64,000 nt of DNA from Tipula vernalis (lineage: Eukaryota; Arthropoda; Insecta; Diptera; Tipulidae). The notes beneath the pieces are model-generated. The model was not told where the DNA came from and did no database searches. It saw only the letters and a list, made by a program, of their open reading frames with translations. Shown piece after piece: positions 1-12,755 of this stretch. The position numbers were made by a program, and so were the translations under genes. Each line of letters starts with the position of its first letter. Position 1 is the stretch's first letter. Location: positions 134,562,326 to 134,626,325 of the forward strand of contig OY282558.1 in assembly GCA_958295665.1 (NCBI GenBank). The letters run 5' to 3'.

Positions 1-73
1 TTATAATTTATAAAATTAAGTCGGAACAGAAACTGTCGAACAGAACATGAATTTAAATGAATAATAAAACGAA

Positions 74-99
74 CCGTAAAATGGGGTGAATAGAAACAC
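74..99. repeat. Left terminal inverted repeat of pogo-like element
   Basis: About 26 bp starting CCGTAAAATGGGG pairs with 2530-2555 with one internal difference. It contains the core GTGAATAGAAACA that recurs elsewhere in the element. Confidence 0.75.
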
Positions 100-253
100 T
101 TTTTAAGTTTGCAGGCATGTATTTTTCAGATATAGGATACATGTTTTAATAATCCAAATTATTTTAAAATGTGTGTATTGGTCTAGTTAACCCTTCCTAA
201 ATTAGTTTGGTTTGTTAAATATCAATATGGAGGTTTTTTTTATAAAACGTCAC

Positions 254-291
254 TGCTTCTATTCACCTGTCATTGGGGTGAAAAGAAACAG
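254..291. repeat. Subterminal inverted pair of the 17-bp end motif (left)
   Basis: A reverse copy (TGCTTCTATTCACC) is followed within a few bases by a forward copy (GGGGTGAAAAGAAACAG), forming a small dyad. A similar forward/reverse pair lies near the other end at 2153-2196, so these are candidate transposase-binding sites. Confidence 0.65.
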
Positions 292-765
292 TCATAGATT
301 TTAAAGGTTTTCTCCTATTCCGACAGTTCGTCGGTTATCAGAAACATTAGTTATGATAAGAAAAAACAATTTTTTTTTAAACGATAAAAAATAATTTCCA
401 ACTTTTGTTAAACATAATTAAAAATCCTTCTAAATTTTAATATGAAATTTTTTGAGTCCTCCCTTCTGCACTCTACAAGTGGATTAAGTTTTCCAACCAC
501 TTGTCTAAAGTCGAACACAGCAATATCTGGCACGTCCGGAAACTCATAAATAAGTCCAGGAAAATCTTTAGTTATCCTTGGCCGATAAAACTCACCATCA
601 AAATTATCGTCGATTATTGATTTTACTAGTCATATATATGGTTTTAATTAAATGGATTTGGATAGGTTTGCTTTCCAGTTCCAATGGAAGACACCCGTTC
701 ATCATCTTCATCAACTTAATCATTTTCCATTATATTTATTGAATAATCTGTATCGTGGCGGAGGC

Positions 766-2052
766 TCATTTGGCCCGAACACTCAAAGCTGTCTGGCTCA
801 GTTGATACGATGCTTTTGCCGGAACAACTTGAATTGTAATCCTATTTTTCCGAATAGGTGTTGCGGTTTCCTCGTATCTGATTTTCTTAAGATGTTCAAC
901 AAAACTTGCATCCAAACTATCTGTTTGAACCGTGGTGTCCGGGGCTGAAGGTAACTTTTCTAATACTGGCGTACTATCAAGAGGGACGATCCCACATTTC
1001 CTAAAGCCTGATTTGATATTATTGGATCTCCGTTCAACAATCATGGTCATCAATTCATTGAGCATTCGAGGGAACTTATCCTTGGGCAAAGCCACCTCGC
1101 GACTGCCAGGTCCACTTTTCCATTTCTCGAGAATTTTCCGCCAAGATACTTTTAATGGAAGGAAAAATGCAACATCCAGAGGATGAGTGAAATGTGTGGA
1201 ATTTGATGGAAGAAACACAATGTGAATTTCATTTTCATTCCACAACTTGATGGCCTCGACTGTTAAATGTGAGCTCAAGTTATCTCCAATCAATATTCAT
1301 TTGCCTGGTTGCTTTTTTAAATAAGGGATTGCAATTGATACAAGCCAATCTTCGAAACAATATCAATCAAACCATCCTGTTTTTGTTCGGTTGTATCTGG
1401 TGGTTAGGCTCTCCTTCCGTCCAAACATAACTGATATTGAGGATTTGGTGCTGTTCATTAACCTCTCGGGATACTTGCAACCTCTTTTGCAATTACTTAA
1501 ATTTGTCTCGTCAAAATTTATTATATTTTGTGGTGGTTCACCCTCAAGTTCTCCTTGTAATCTGTTAAAGTATTCATTTATAATTTCTGGTGAAACAGCA
1601 GCCCGATTTTTTTTTATATTTTCGCAAAACCGATACGACAGTTCTTGCTTGTGTCGTCTCAAAAAAGGGTAGACGAATTCTTTGCTGGTTAAATTATCCT
1701 TAAATTTCTTCACTTGTTTTCCTTGCCAGTTCAAAAATTCTTGTATAATCATTCGCAACGTTATTGCATCAATGGGATAACCCCACTCGGAACAAATTAT
1801 CACTCTGTTTACAATCATTTTTTCATCACTTTCGCTTAAACAAGTTTGCCCACCCTGACGTTTTATGGTATCTCCTTTTTGGCGATATATTACAGAATGC
1901 TGTATACCATACTTCTCCGATGAATTCCTTAATGGCATCTTGTTATATTTAACATCATCAACTGCTTGTTTGAGTAACAGTGGATCATGCTTTTTGTGAG
2001 GTTTTGCAATCTTGGACTTGTATTCCCTAGGCATTTTAATGATCTGCACCAA
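766..2052 (-). pseudogene. pogo/Tigger-like transposase, one frame with two in-frame TGA codons
   Basis: This transposase would bind the element ends and cut them with a DDD-type nuclease. The N-terminus is a psq-type helix-turn-helix (after MPREYKSK, with SEKYGIQHSVIYR). The DDE_1 core follows with all three acidic residues visible: NFDETN, IGDNLSSHL and HPLDVAFF. The reading frame is continuous from 2052 to 766 except for TGA at 1363-1365 (after GWFD) and TGA at 1297-1299 (before ILIGDN), so it decays by point mutation rather than frameshift. The stretch between SISVMFG and RYNRTKTGWFD looks shorter than in relatives, suggesting a small internal deletion. Start is at 2052 or the second Met at 2034. 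The C-terminal tail near 766-850 has no recognisable motif. Confidence 0.85.
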
Positions 2053-2152
2053 CTAATAATCCAAATAATAATGTAATATAATTACAAATAGTAATCAACA
2101 TATTCATTAAAATTAAATATATTTACTAATTTTAAAGTAAGAAACATATGGT

Positions 2153-2196
2153 GAGGTGAATAGAAACACGATTCCCGTTGTGTTTCTATTCACCCC
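2153..2196. repeat. Subterminal inverted pair of the 17-bp end motif (right)
   Basis: Forward GAGGTGAATAGAAACAC (2153-2169) and reverse GTGTTTCTATTCACCCC (2180-2196) flank a 10-base spacer. The pair lies about 100 bp upstream of the transposase start at 2052 and could bind transposase or influence its promoter. Confidence 0.65.
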
Positions 2197-2529
2197 AGAC
2201 TTTCAAATTCTAGGCATTAAATTACAACAAAGAAAAATTAAAGAATAACGGTAAATATTAATTAAAAATTCAACTTAGAATGTAATAATAAAACTTAATT
2301 TCACAACTTACCTTAATTTTATTTGATTTTACACAAAAAAATAATGAATTGCCGTTAAAGTTTTTTTATGTACTTTTCTGACCTAAAAATTATTATTAAT
2401 TTGTATGACTATTATTCCTAAACTGCAGGTGTTCAAAAGAAGATAAATTTTTTTATCGACTTGTGCACTCTTCATCATGTTAAAAAATCAGCCGTATAAA
2501 TTTTTAAAGTTTTGTTTCTACTCACCCCG

Positions 2530-2555
2530 CTGTTTCTATTCACCCCATTTGACGG
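2530..2555. repeat. Right terminal inverted repeat of pogo-like element
   Basis: Reverse complement of the left end. It is preceded immediately by a second, slightly altered copy of the core (2513-2528), giving a tandem pair at this end. Confidence 0.75.
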
Positions 2556-3957
2556 AATTTCATGAATTTAAAGCATTCAAAGAATTTAAAGTTTGGGAAT
2601 TGAAAGTGATTACTTGAACGTTGAACTTACATTTGAAGAATGAGGAAAACTTAATACCATAACTTTATAGGATTAAAAATATTCAATGCATTTAAAGAAT
2701 TTAAAGAAGTTAAAAGTTTAAGAGAATTTTCAGGTTTTAGAGAATGTCAATAATTTTAAACAAATAAGAAAGGAAATACAAAATTTAAATAATTAAAGTT
2801 AGAAGAAATAATAGAATTTTAAGTATGTATTGTTTCAATTCACGGAAAAAATTTTGAAGGATTTGGGGAACTTAGAAAACTTTTAAATTTATAGAGGCTA
2901 AATATTTAATTAAATTTAAAAGAGCTTAAAGAACATTTCAAAATTTAAATTGTTTAATCTTAATATTTACAAAATTTTACTAATTTAAAAAAAAAAAAAA
3001 ATTAATAATTTTCAGAAATTTAAGAAATCAGAGAAGTAAATGTCTTTTTTGAAAAATTTAAAGAATTTAATAAGTTTTAAGGTCCTAAATTTAAACAATT
3101 TAAAACATCAAAAAAGTAAAAGAATTTATAAAATTAAAAGGGTTTAAATAGTTTAAATAATTAAAAGATTTTCATATGTCTAAAGATTTTAAAGAATTAA
3201 AAAAAAAGACAAAATTATTTTAAAGTGATTAACAATTAAAAATTAAAAATTTAAAAAATCAAAGAAATTAAATTTTATAAAGCATTTACTAAATATCGAG
3301 AATTTTGAAAGAGTTATCCACGTATAACATAAATAAATAAATAAAATAAACAAAATAAACCATTTTTAAGAAATAAATTTAATTTTAAAATATTATAAAT
3401 AAATCGTAATGATTTAAATATTTTATAAGATTTAATCAACTTACAGAATTTATTGAATTTTAGAGAATTTAAAGCGATATAAAAATATGTAGAATTTAAA
3501 TTTACATAATTTAAAAATGTAGCAAAATATGATAATTCAAAAATTTAAATAACTTAAATTTTTTTTTAGAAGAAGTTTTAAAAGAATTTAACAGCTTAAC
3601 AAACAACACATTAAATAATTTTGAGAATTTCAATTCAAAGAAATTTACTCCGAAAATTTGAAACATACAACAAATTAATAAAGATAGAGCATATAAAAAA
3701 TTATAGAATTTAAAGTATTTAGAGTACAGAAATTTAAAGATATTAAAAATTAAAAAAAAAATTAAAAAAGCTTAAGAATTAAGAATTAAATTTAAAAAAA
3801 TCATGAAATTTAAGAATTCAAAAAATTTAAACAATTTGAAGGATGGGTCACAATATATTTGAAATTTAAAGTATCTTAAAGGTTAAGAAATTAGCAAATT
3901 TAAGGAAATTATAGCACTCAAAGAATTTAAAGAATTTAAAACTCCAAAGAACTTAAC
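2556..3957. repeat. A/T-rich degenerate GAATTTAAA repeat tract
   Basis: The tract is dominated by variants of AAAGAATTTAAAG on the plus strand with almost no G/C-rich words and no believable coding frame. It stops sharply near 3957, where the piggyBac relic starts, and resumes near 6690. That suggests the transposon inserted into a pre-existing repeat domain. Confidence 0.7.
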
Positions 3958-4799
3958 CTTCTAATGCATGTATTTTTTTGTCGAGCTGACAAATTTAGAC
4001 TATATCGAAATTGTGTTGAAAAAAAAGAATTTTCAGTTAAAACTTAATTTTGAGGAAAACTCCTCCACCCACATGTCAAAAAGGAAAGTCCGCCTTGAGG
4101 CGGCCTTATGCCGTAAGATAAAATACAACAAATTTGTATTCTTCTTTTTTCTGCCATACTTTTTTTTTTATTTAATGTGGAACTCATAGAAACATGTTTT
4201 ATTTGAAATGTTAGGTTTTGTCGGTGCTTGACCAAATAATTATTTTTTACGAAGGGAGAAGTTATCGAGAAATTTGGCCAGTTTCAGTTTCGATCTGAGT
4301 GAGAATAACAAAAAATTTAATTTTTTTACCAGTCAATCTCATCAGACTATAGCGACTGAAAATGCTAATTACACTTTAGATTACTTTCTATTCATAGAAA
4401 ACAAACGTGTAGTTAAGTATTAGCGAATTATACGCAAACACACATAATTAACTCTTAATAAATTTTAATTTAATTTTATTTAACGCATAAATACGATTTC
4501 TGTTTTGAAATGTTAGGTTTTGTTGGTACTTGGTTTTATTTGGTGAGTTATGCTTATGTTTCAGACGTGCGTTTTGAAAATTTACATTGGCGTTTACCTG
4601 ATCGGTCACAAAAAATGCACCAATTACCTACTTGATCGTAACGAACATTTATACTGGTAACACATGCTCTCTTGGCTAATTGTAAGGGAAGCTATTTGAG
4701 ATGCATTAGATGATCGCCTAACTTTTTTCTTGTCTGCCATTATTACTTTCAAACATAGTGATTTAGCCACTTTAGTCGGAAATGTTAGATGCCTAATTT

Positions 4800-6159
4800 T
4801 TTCTTGGGTTAGGTTTAATCTAAGGTACAGAATGTAGGCGTTTACAATTGCTACGTTGATGAGGTAAAAAAAATACGGTTCGTGCTCCTTAATTATATAC
4901 GGACAATCAATTCCATACTGTTGGTTTTCCTTTTAATTCCAGCGGGTTAGTTTCTGTGGTTGCAAGCTATGCTGGAAATAAATAATTTCGTCACAACATA
5001 TGTTGACAGAAGCTGTGTGATTTTTATGTCTTGCCACAAAACTGATGAAATGTTGACATCATAAGCATTTCCCACATGTTCCTCAGAGTATCCTCGGTTA
5101 ATTTTTTTTCCACTTAAGGCAGCATCACTCGACAGCTTACAATTCGATTTGAACGGACTGTTCCCAGGCTATATATTCCTCTGCTGTGTAGGTATGTTAA
5201 CAGGTACCCAAAAAACAACATGGTTAGCAAAATTAGGTATAATAAGATCAGATGCCCCTTTGGCAGTTTTATTATGCCCAGCACTACAATAAATTTCTAA
5301 AGCATAAGAAAACCGCTGGAATCGCAAAACGAGAAGTGCTTCAATCCTTATTTGTGCGGCTTGTTCTCGGTATGTAATGACGCAGAATAGTTTCTGTCAT
5401 TTTAGTTGAGCACATTTGCTACATAAACATAATACTAAACCGAAGGTTTCATTAAAGATAAGCGGTCGAACCTTGAACAGCCGATCATAATCTGGTTGGT
5501 CTTTAATGATCGCAAAAGAATTATTGTTGAAGCGAATTTATCGACGAATTTCTTCGATCTAAAGCCCAGGCATCACTTGTTGGATCGCTTGAAATACGTG
5601 TCTTCCACACTGACATAAAAACTAACACTTCTATAAATTTCCGCATGTCATTAGTTAGAATCGACTGTACGTTTCGTTAAAATATTCTTTTGATGCGCAT
5701 ACAAATTGAATTGTTCTGTTATGTGCCTAATGAGATCGTCGTTTATCAAATATCTTAAGCCCTCTTAAGGGGTTTTACATTCGTTCAACTTCGGTGGTAG
5801 TTGTTTGTTGCCTCAAAATATTATATCATTGATATGTAACCTTAAGTTTTGTTTTTGTCAAATTATAGATTTGATTACTAGGTCCGCTGGCTTCTTCTAC
5901 CAAATCTGGTCACCGGATTCGCTTTTTTCAGCCATATTTTTGAGCAAGTGTTGATGGCTCATTCTCGAAAAGTTTGTATGCCTCTCTCAATGCATCTCTA
6001 CTGATATCAAGCAGATCTGTTGTTGTTAAATCGTTTAATAACCACAGTATTTGTCAATGGAATTTGGTCATCGATCAAATCACAATCGCCTTAACCGTCA
6101 GTGGTTTCTATTTTGGATGGTATAGAAGTGATAAGTTCTTTTATTTCCTCAACAGTCAT
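4800..6159 (-). pseudogene. piggyBac-family transposase relic
   Basis: PiggyBac enzymes cut and paste at TTAA sites. Reading the minus strand from 6159 gives fragments in the expected order, in shifting frames. First comes an acidic N-terminus (MTVEEIKELIT), then MRKFIEVLVFMSVWKTRIS. Next is GTVRSNRI, a near-invariant piggyBac string, followed by RGYSEEH and the VLWQDIKITQLLSTYV region. Last is LINVAIVNAYILYLRL, which matches the conserved segment near the family's C-terminus. Many stops and frameshifts rule out function. Fragment order and the last four motifs make the family assignment fairly secure. Confidence 0.7.
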
Positions 6160-6488
6160 TTTTGAAATTTTTTAAGCTTGTCGAGACGCCAATACATCTA
6201 AATAAAATGCAGATGTATTAACTAAAATCCAGCGAAGAGTTGTTGTTACATACACGTACAAACACACAATACAATATTTACCCGTGATTTCACTAAAAAT
6301 CTCTACAGAAAACCTTATGAATATAAATGGAAATTTTCATTTTAATGCGCAGGTCCGCCTACAGGCACATAATACAAAATGCATCGCCACAGTGAGCCAA
6401 AAGAATGTTTTACTAACAACAAAAAATGAGATAATAAAGCAAAACTACTTACCTATAATTTTTTCAACCATCTAAAACGCCTTAAAAT

Positions 6489-6562
6489 ATTTTTTATGGT
6501 TATTTAAAATATGCGAACGAGGTTTATGGTTATTTAAAGATTTTTTATGGTTATTTAAAATA
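6489..6562. repeat. Short tandem repeat TTTTTATGGTTATTTAAA
   Basis: Three close copies of an 18-20 bp unit (at about 6490, 6521 and 6541), separated by short variable spacers. It lies near the right edge of the piggyBac relic. Confidence 0.6.
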
Positions 6563-6690
6563 GCAAAACAATTTTTATTCACTTGTTGAACAAATGTGCA
6601 TATTATAGAGTGGGGGCACAATTCATTATAACGTAACGTCTGCCTTTAGGCGGTTAGATGCATTACATGGTTATGGTATTGAAAATATCT

Positions 6691-9600
6691 CGAGAGATTA
6701 AAATGTTTTAAGAATTTTAAAAATTTTGGTGATTTAAATAACTCACGGAACATAATATTTAAATAAATGAATTCACAGAACATTCTGAATTTACAGAATT
6801 TTTAGAGAATTTCAAGAATTTTGGAAACTTATAGACTATTTTAGAAAATATTTATAATTTTAAAAATTTTAAAACATGCACAACAGTTTTTTTTTTTATT
6901 TATCGAGGGAGAGTATCAACAAATTTACAAATGTTAGAAAATATAAACCGATAAAACCTTTCAAATCAAAAAAACTTAGAGAATTAGTAGATTAAAATAA
7001 TTTACAGAATTTATTAATTAAAAATTAGTGTACTTAATTTAAAAACTAACAGAATTATCTAAAGAATTTAAGGACTGTTAAAAATTAGTTTCTAAAAATT
7101 TAATAATCTATTGAATTTGAATTTAGAGAGTTTAACAAATTTATTCAACTTCTACTATTTACATAAAATCCGAAAAGTATTTTTATTTATTAAACTTTAA
7201 GTTAATAATTTACAGATATAAAAAAATAAAAAATAGAAAATAATTGCAATTTTTAATAATTGCAATACCTTTAAAATTAAAATTCTAAAGATAATTTGAT
7301 AATTTTAAGTAAAAGAATTCAAAGAATTAAAATGATTTTTTTAATGAATAAAAGGCTTAAAATCTAAAAATTTATGGAATTGAAAGTATTTAACGAATAT
7401 GTAATACTTTAAAAAATTTAAAAATTTTGGTGATTTAAATAATTTGAAGAATTTACAGATATTCGCGATTATTCTCAAACTCAAAATTTTAAGATTTCCA
7501 AATTAACTTTAAGATCAAAATAATTCATTAAAATTCATTTTAATTTAAATTTTTAGAAAAAATTTCAGAATTTACTGATATCACAAAAATTTAAAATTTA
7601 AAGCATCCATATAAAAAATTAAGAAATTCAATCAATTTAAATTATACAAATTCTTTAATATATTGAAACTCTCAATATTTTATAATATTTTTGAAATTAA
7701 ATAATTTGCTTTTCAGTATCACATTACAATAAACAAATCGACAAATTTAAAATATTTAAAGAATTTATGAACTTTATCTCTGAACTAAATTCTCTGAATT
7801 TTAAAAATATTAAAAATATTGGAATTTCAATATTTTTAATCTTACAAATTCAAAGAATCTAAATAATTTAAAAAAATTACATAACTCACAAATAATTTTT
7901 CTGTTTAACTTTATAGAATTTATGTTTAGATTAATGAATTTTTCTAATTCCAAAAATTTCAGAATTTAGAAATATTGGAGAAACATTTAAAAATTTGGCC
8001 AATTAAAATAATTTGAAAATATTTTCTAAAAATTTAAATAATTTAAGGGATTTATAAAAAATTGAACGACTTAAATCTAAACAATTCTATGAATTAAAAC
8101 AATTTAATGAACGCTTGAATAATTTTTGTTCACATTATTTTTAATCGCTTTAGAACAGAAATTTAAAGAATTTATTGAATTTAAGCCGTTAAAAGGAATT
8201 AATGAATGTAAAGTATTTAGAAAAAATAAAGAATTTAAAGAACTTATGGATTTTATTACACTCAAAGATTTTAAAGAAATTATTATTATTATTATTAATT
8301 ATTAAGCCATATAAAAAATTTAATGAGTTTAAAGTATTATTGAAATTCAGGAATCCAAATAACTAAGTAATATTATTGAAATTTAAGAATTCAAATAATG
8401 TTCACAGTTTATAGAATTTATCACAATGTATTTATAATTTAAGGGATTTAAAACGTTTAAAAAACTTGTAGACCTAAAATAATTAAAAGAACTTACAGGA
8501 CTATTGAATTTTCAGAATATTTCAGAGAATTTAATGCAGTAAAAATATTTGAAATATTTATACATTTTGGTGCATTTGTAGGGTTAACATAATTAGATGA
8601 ATTTAAAGAACATTAATAAGAAATGAAAATATTAAAATTCATGGTTTTAGAAGAATAAAACAATTCTGCATTTCATTAATTTTAAAATTAAAATACTTAC
8701 AAATAATTGATTCGAAATTAATAGAAGTTTAAGTATTAAATAGTTTAATGAAATATTATAAAAACAAAACAGAATTTTCAGATTTAACAGAATTTTCCTA
8801 ATTTACAGAATTAAAAATTTAAAATATATAAAAATTTAAAAATATAGAGGGTTTATTTAAGTAATTTATATAATTCAAAAAAATAACATATTAAAGAATT
8901 AAAAATTTAAAAAACTTAAGGTTTTAAAATATTGCAATAAACCAAAAATTTTAAAGGATTGAAAGAAATATCAAGAATTAAACAAATTTGTTATAAATTT
9001 ATATTTTATGGAAAATAAAGAATTAGAATACCTTACAGAATTTTCGAAATTTACAATATTTTTGGAGAACTTCAATAATTTAAAAACTTAAGTATTTAAA
9101 TTTTGAGAATTTCTAATTATTAATTTTGTTTATTAATAAAATTTAAAATGAGTTTCAACCTACACACAAACAGATAAAAAATTTGAAAAATTAAAAATAT
9201 TTAACGAATTTAGATAATTTAACTAATTTTCAGAATTTGAAAATTAAGAAAGAATCTAACTAATATGAATAATTTAATAAACTTTAAAAAACAAAATTAC
9301 TTAATTTAACAAATTTTAATATTAAATTGATTCATTATAATCTTAAAGAATAGAAGAAAATTTTGCAGAAATTACAGATCACAGAAATTTTAGAATTTGA
9401 AGAATATACACTATTTAAAATATTTAAATTATTTTAAAATTTTAAAATTCTTTGAAAACTCTTGATATTTTATGAATTAACTTAACTAAATAATTTAAAG
9501 AATTGGCAAAACAATCTGCATTTAAAAAAATTACTTAAGATAAATTTGGATAATTTAAAGAATGGGTTGTAATAATAACATGCATTAAAGCATTAAACAT

Positions 9601-11990
9601 TTTTTAGTATAACAATAAACAAATTTACAAAACAGAATTATATAAAATTTTAAAGAACTTCAGAAATTTCGAAAATTTGTAATAACCAATATAAATATAT
9701 TTAGAGAAAGCCCATAATATTAATTATTAACAGCATTGATATCAAATGGAGAATTTAAAGAATTTTTAAAAATTATAATAAATTTAAAGAAACTAAAGAA
9801 ATAATAGAATTGTAAAACAAGATGTAGAAGTGGTTTTTTTAATTTAAAGAATTTCAATAATATAAAGGATTTATCAAAATTTATTATTAATTTAAAAAAT
9901 TTGATTGACCCAAACGTGTTGAGCAATGAAAAAATTAGAGGGTTTCAAAACATCATGCAGTTTAAAGAAATATGGGGTTTTAATAATTTATTTAATTTTG
10001 TAAAAAATTTTGAATTTCAAAATTATAGAACTTATAAATCCACACAATTTAATATTAATTTTAATTTTAATTAATTAAATTTTTGTTTAGTCTAATGAAT
10101 CTCTCTAATTTCAAGAATCTTCATGATTAACAAATATTAGAGAATTTAATACAAGTAAAAATTTAACCAGTTTAAAAAATTTAATGATTATTTTAACAAA
10201 TTTAAACAATTTAGAGAGTTTAACGATCTTAAAAATATGTCGTGTTTTCCATGAGAACTGCACTAGAACTTGATAAATTTTAAATTCTTTTATTTTTTTT
10301 AAACGGAAAAAAAATTTGTATAAAGTGCTAACGTGTAGAACGTTTAACATAAATACACATTTTAAGCTGTTGCTGCAATAAATAATTCCAGTTATAGCTT
10401 ACTTTTTAATTACACTCGATAAGCCCATGAATTTATCGAGTGTAGTTGCGTGTAATGACGCCAGCAAGAAATAAGAAAATATGGCTGAAATAACTGAAGG
10501 GGGGAAATTTTTAAACTTAAAATATTATTTATGTCGAATACACTACATGTTCGAGCTTTATAAATTTATATTTTTTCGGTTTACATAGAAGAAGTTTAAA
10601 GTTTATCGAGTTCTAGTGCAATTCTCACGTAAAACACGGCTTTAAAGTATCTAGAAATATGAAAAATTGTAAAGAATTTATGGATTTAAAATTCAAAGAT
10701 TTTAAAGAATTTATTATGGTTTATTATAAATATAAATGATTTAAAAATTTAAGGAACGCACAGAACTACAGATATTACAGATTTTAGAAAACTGGAAGCA
10801 AAATTGAAAGAATGTTAAGAATTTATTTATTGTTTTTTTAATTGAAAATTTCTCAGAATACAGTATTACAATACGGAATTTATAGAATTAAAATAACTTT
10901 CTGAATTTAAATTATTAAAGGAATTTTTGGTATTTAAAATTTCTTAAAGTATTGCTGTTTATTATAAATTTTCTGGATTGAAAGATTTTAATATATTTAA
11001 AGGCATTTATTCTATAAATTAATTATATCAATTAAATTCTTAAAATCTTTAAATTTTTAAATTCTATTGTTTTGATGATTTTTTAATTAAAATAATTTAA
11101 AAATATAAAGAACTAAAAAGCTAAAAAAATTTTAAAAATATGAAGTAAAATAATTTAGAAAATTTTAAAAACTTAAAAAATTATTGAACTGAAAAATTTA
11201 GAATAATAAATTTAGGTGATTTAAATAATTTAATGAATTTGCAAATGTTACAGATTTTTCTTATTGTAAACTAAAAATTTTAAGAATTTTGTGATTTTAA
11301 GGATCTTAATGAAAGTGTTGATGATAGTCTTAAATAACTAAATATTTTTACAGGATTTAAAAATGTTGAGATTCGAAAAATTTATTGAACTTTAGTTTTT
11401 TAAACAATTAAGCAATTTTAAAATCCAAATATTTTATTAGAAATGTATACGTATAGTATACCTGACAAATTAGAAGATTTAAAGAATATAACAGATTTTA
11501 AGGAATTAAGAAAATTTAAAGAATTCTCCAAAATATTTAAACTCTTAACATTTTATAAATTTTTTGTTATTAATTAATTTAGAAGAATTCATAAAATTGA
11601 TTAAATATGAAACTAATTAAATAATACATAAATTTGAAGAATTCGAACGGTTCGAGATCTAACCACTTTTCTCTTTTTATTTACTCGTAAATTTTATTTA
11701 CGGATTTCCAAATTTTTTTATTTAATTATTTTAAAAAAATTTAAAAATTCAAAATTTTATTTAATTTTACGAATATAATAGTTTAATTGGTTCAATGACA
11801 TTACGGAATTTGAAGCATTTAAATCTGGCCGAATTTAAAAGCTAAATAATTTATTTGGTTTACGTAAATAAGAGAATTTATTTAAATTAAATAACTTAAA
11901 CAAAATCAAAATTTTAATTTGATTATAAAATTAAAGATTTCAAAGGATTTAACGTGTTTAGAGTAATGGGTGGGCCAATAAGAGTTTTAG
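6691..11990. repeat. A/T-rich degenerate GAATTTAAA repeat domain
   Basis: About 5.3 kb with the same texture as 2556-3957: irregular repetition of AATTTAAAGAATTT-type words, strand-biased toward GAATTTAAA on plus, with poly-A/T runs. No open frame here has codon-like composition and I see no gene. The short open frames on either strand are what such sequence gives by chance. Confidence 0.65.
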
Positions 11991-12039
11991 GTTGTGAATA
12001 TTACATACAAATTCGATAACAATAATGGTGCTCAACTTG

Positions 12040-12275
12040 GCGGCACTTATCAGTCCGTTTGTCGAAATATATGATTATATACTAGCACAATTGATCTTTT
12101 ATTTCACCAATATGCCTTATAATCTAATCCTGTAGCTCTTGAATTGTTGCTTGCTTATTAGCATAGACCTTATTCGTGAGATATCTCCGGGGGAGGAAGT
12201 CCAAATGTGTTAAATCGCATGATTTAATTGGCCAATTGTTGAACATTTGGCCGACCAAAATTGCTATCGATCAAT
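12040..12275 (-). pseudogene. mariner/Tc1-like transposase scrap
   Basis: On the minus strand a degraded match to the C-terminal half of a mariner-type transposase can be read: WPIKSCDLTHLDFLP in one frame. This resembles the family motif around WP..SPDL.P.DFFLW. It is followed by fragments spaced as in those proteins. No TIRs were identified, and the piece is only about 230 bp of a ~1-kb gene. Confidence 0.5.
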
Positions 12276-12602
12276 AAGGTAGATTCAATAAAGAATTCAA
12301 AATCCTTCCAATGCAATGGTGAAACCCTTATTAGAGAATTTGCCAAATTAAGAACAATTTTAGAATCTAAAACATTTAAATATTTTAAAAAATTTATAAA
12401 ATTTAAAGATAAAACAAAATTCAGAAAATTTAAAGAGTTTCAAGAAAATAAAGGTGTTAAGCTAATTTAAAGAATTTAGAGATTATTGATTTTAGAAAAT
12501 TTAAAAATTAAAGAATTTAAATACAAATTTAAAGAATATAAAGATGATAGAGAATTTATCCCAATTTATTATATAGGTCCTCATACGGACTATGGTTACA
12601 CC
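12276..12602. repeat. A/T-rich GAATTTAAA repeat, continuation
   Basis: Same repeat texture as 6691-11990. The open frames at 12261-12683 are Lys/Phe/Asn-rich translations of this repeat and are not considered genes. Confidence 0.5.
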
Positions 12603-12755
12603 CTAGACACACTGCGATTTAATAAAACAGATTTAGTGAATTTTTTGAGATTAGCCACAGTGTGTCAACCTCGATTTAGCTAATCCCTTTGTTTTTGCAT
12701 AGAAACAAATCATAAAATTGCTAAATCGGATTTATTAAACCACAGTCTGTCTACA
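12603..12755. mobile_element. MITE-like element of about 150 bp
   Basis: Two arms of about 35 bp are inverted copies. The left arm reads TAGACACACTGCGATTTAAT; the right arm, reverse-complemented, reads TAGACAGACTGTGGTTTAAT, and both continue into an A-rich stretch and GATTTAG. The interior repeats ACAGTGTGTC and GATTTAGC words. There is no coding potential. The size and structure fit a miniature inverted-repeat element, but the superfamily is not clear. Confidence 0.6.

Larger units (their letters stand above)
74..2555 (-). mobile_element. pogo-like (Tc1/mariner superfamily) DNA transposon
   Basis: The segment is bounded by matching inverted ends. The left end reads CCGTAAAATGGGG and the right end, reverse-complemented, reads CCGTCAAATGGGG; both continue into GTGAATAGAAACA. 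Between them lies a minus-strand pogo/Tigger-type transposase. A 17-bp core (GGGGTGAATAGAAACAC and variants) recurs inside both ends. The right boundary is also where ordinary A/T-rich repeat DNA begins. I could not confirm a TA target duplication directly outside the ends, so the true termini may differ by a few bases. The element is about 2.5 kb, a normal size for an autonomous pogo-type element, but the transposase is no longer intact. Confidence 0.8.
3958..6690 (-). mobile_element. Decayed piggyBac-like transposon
   Basis: This is a more G/C-balanced island inside the GAATTTAAA repeat domain, carrying a minus-strand piggyBac-type transposase relic. Limits are set by the change in base composition, not by proven TTAA sites. 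Short GCCT..AGGC dyads occur near both limits (about 4090-4115 and 6641-6655) and may be remnants of subterminal repeats. Confidence 0.6.

Noticed and set aside
74..2555. TA target-site duplication of the pogo-like element
   Set aside because: Bases outside the matched ends are not TA on either side, so no duplication is claimed.
12261..12683. Two adjacent plus-strand frames
   Set aside because: They translate the GAATTTAAA repeat and part of the MITE; composition is Lys/Phe/Asn only.
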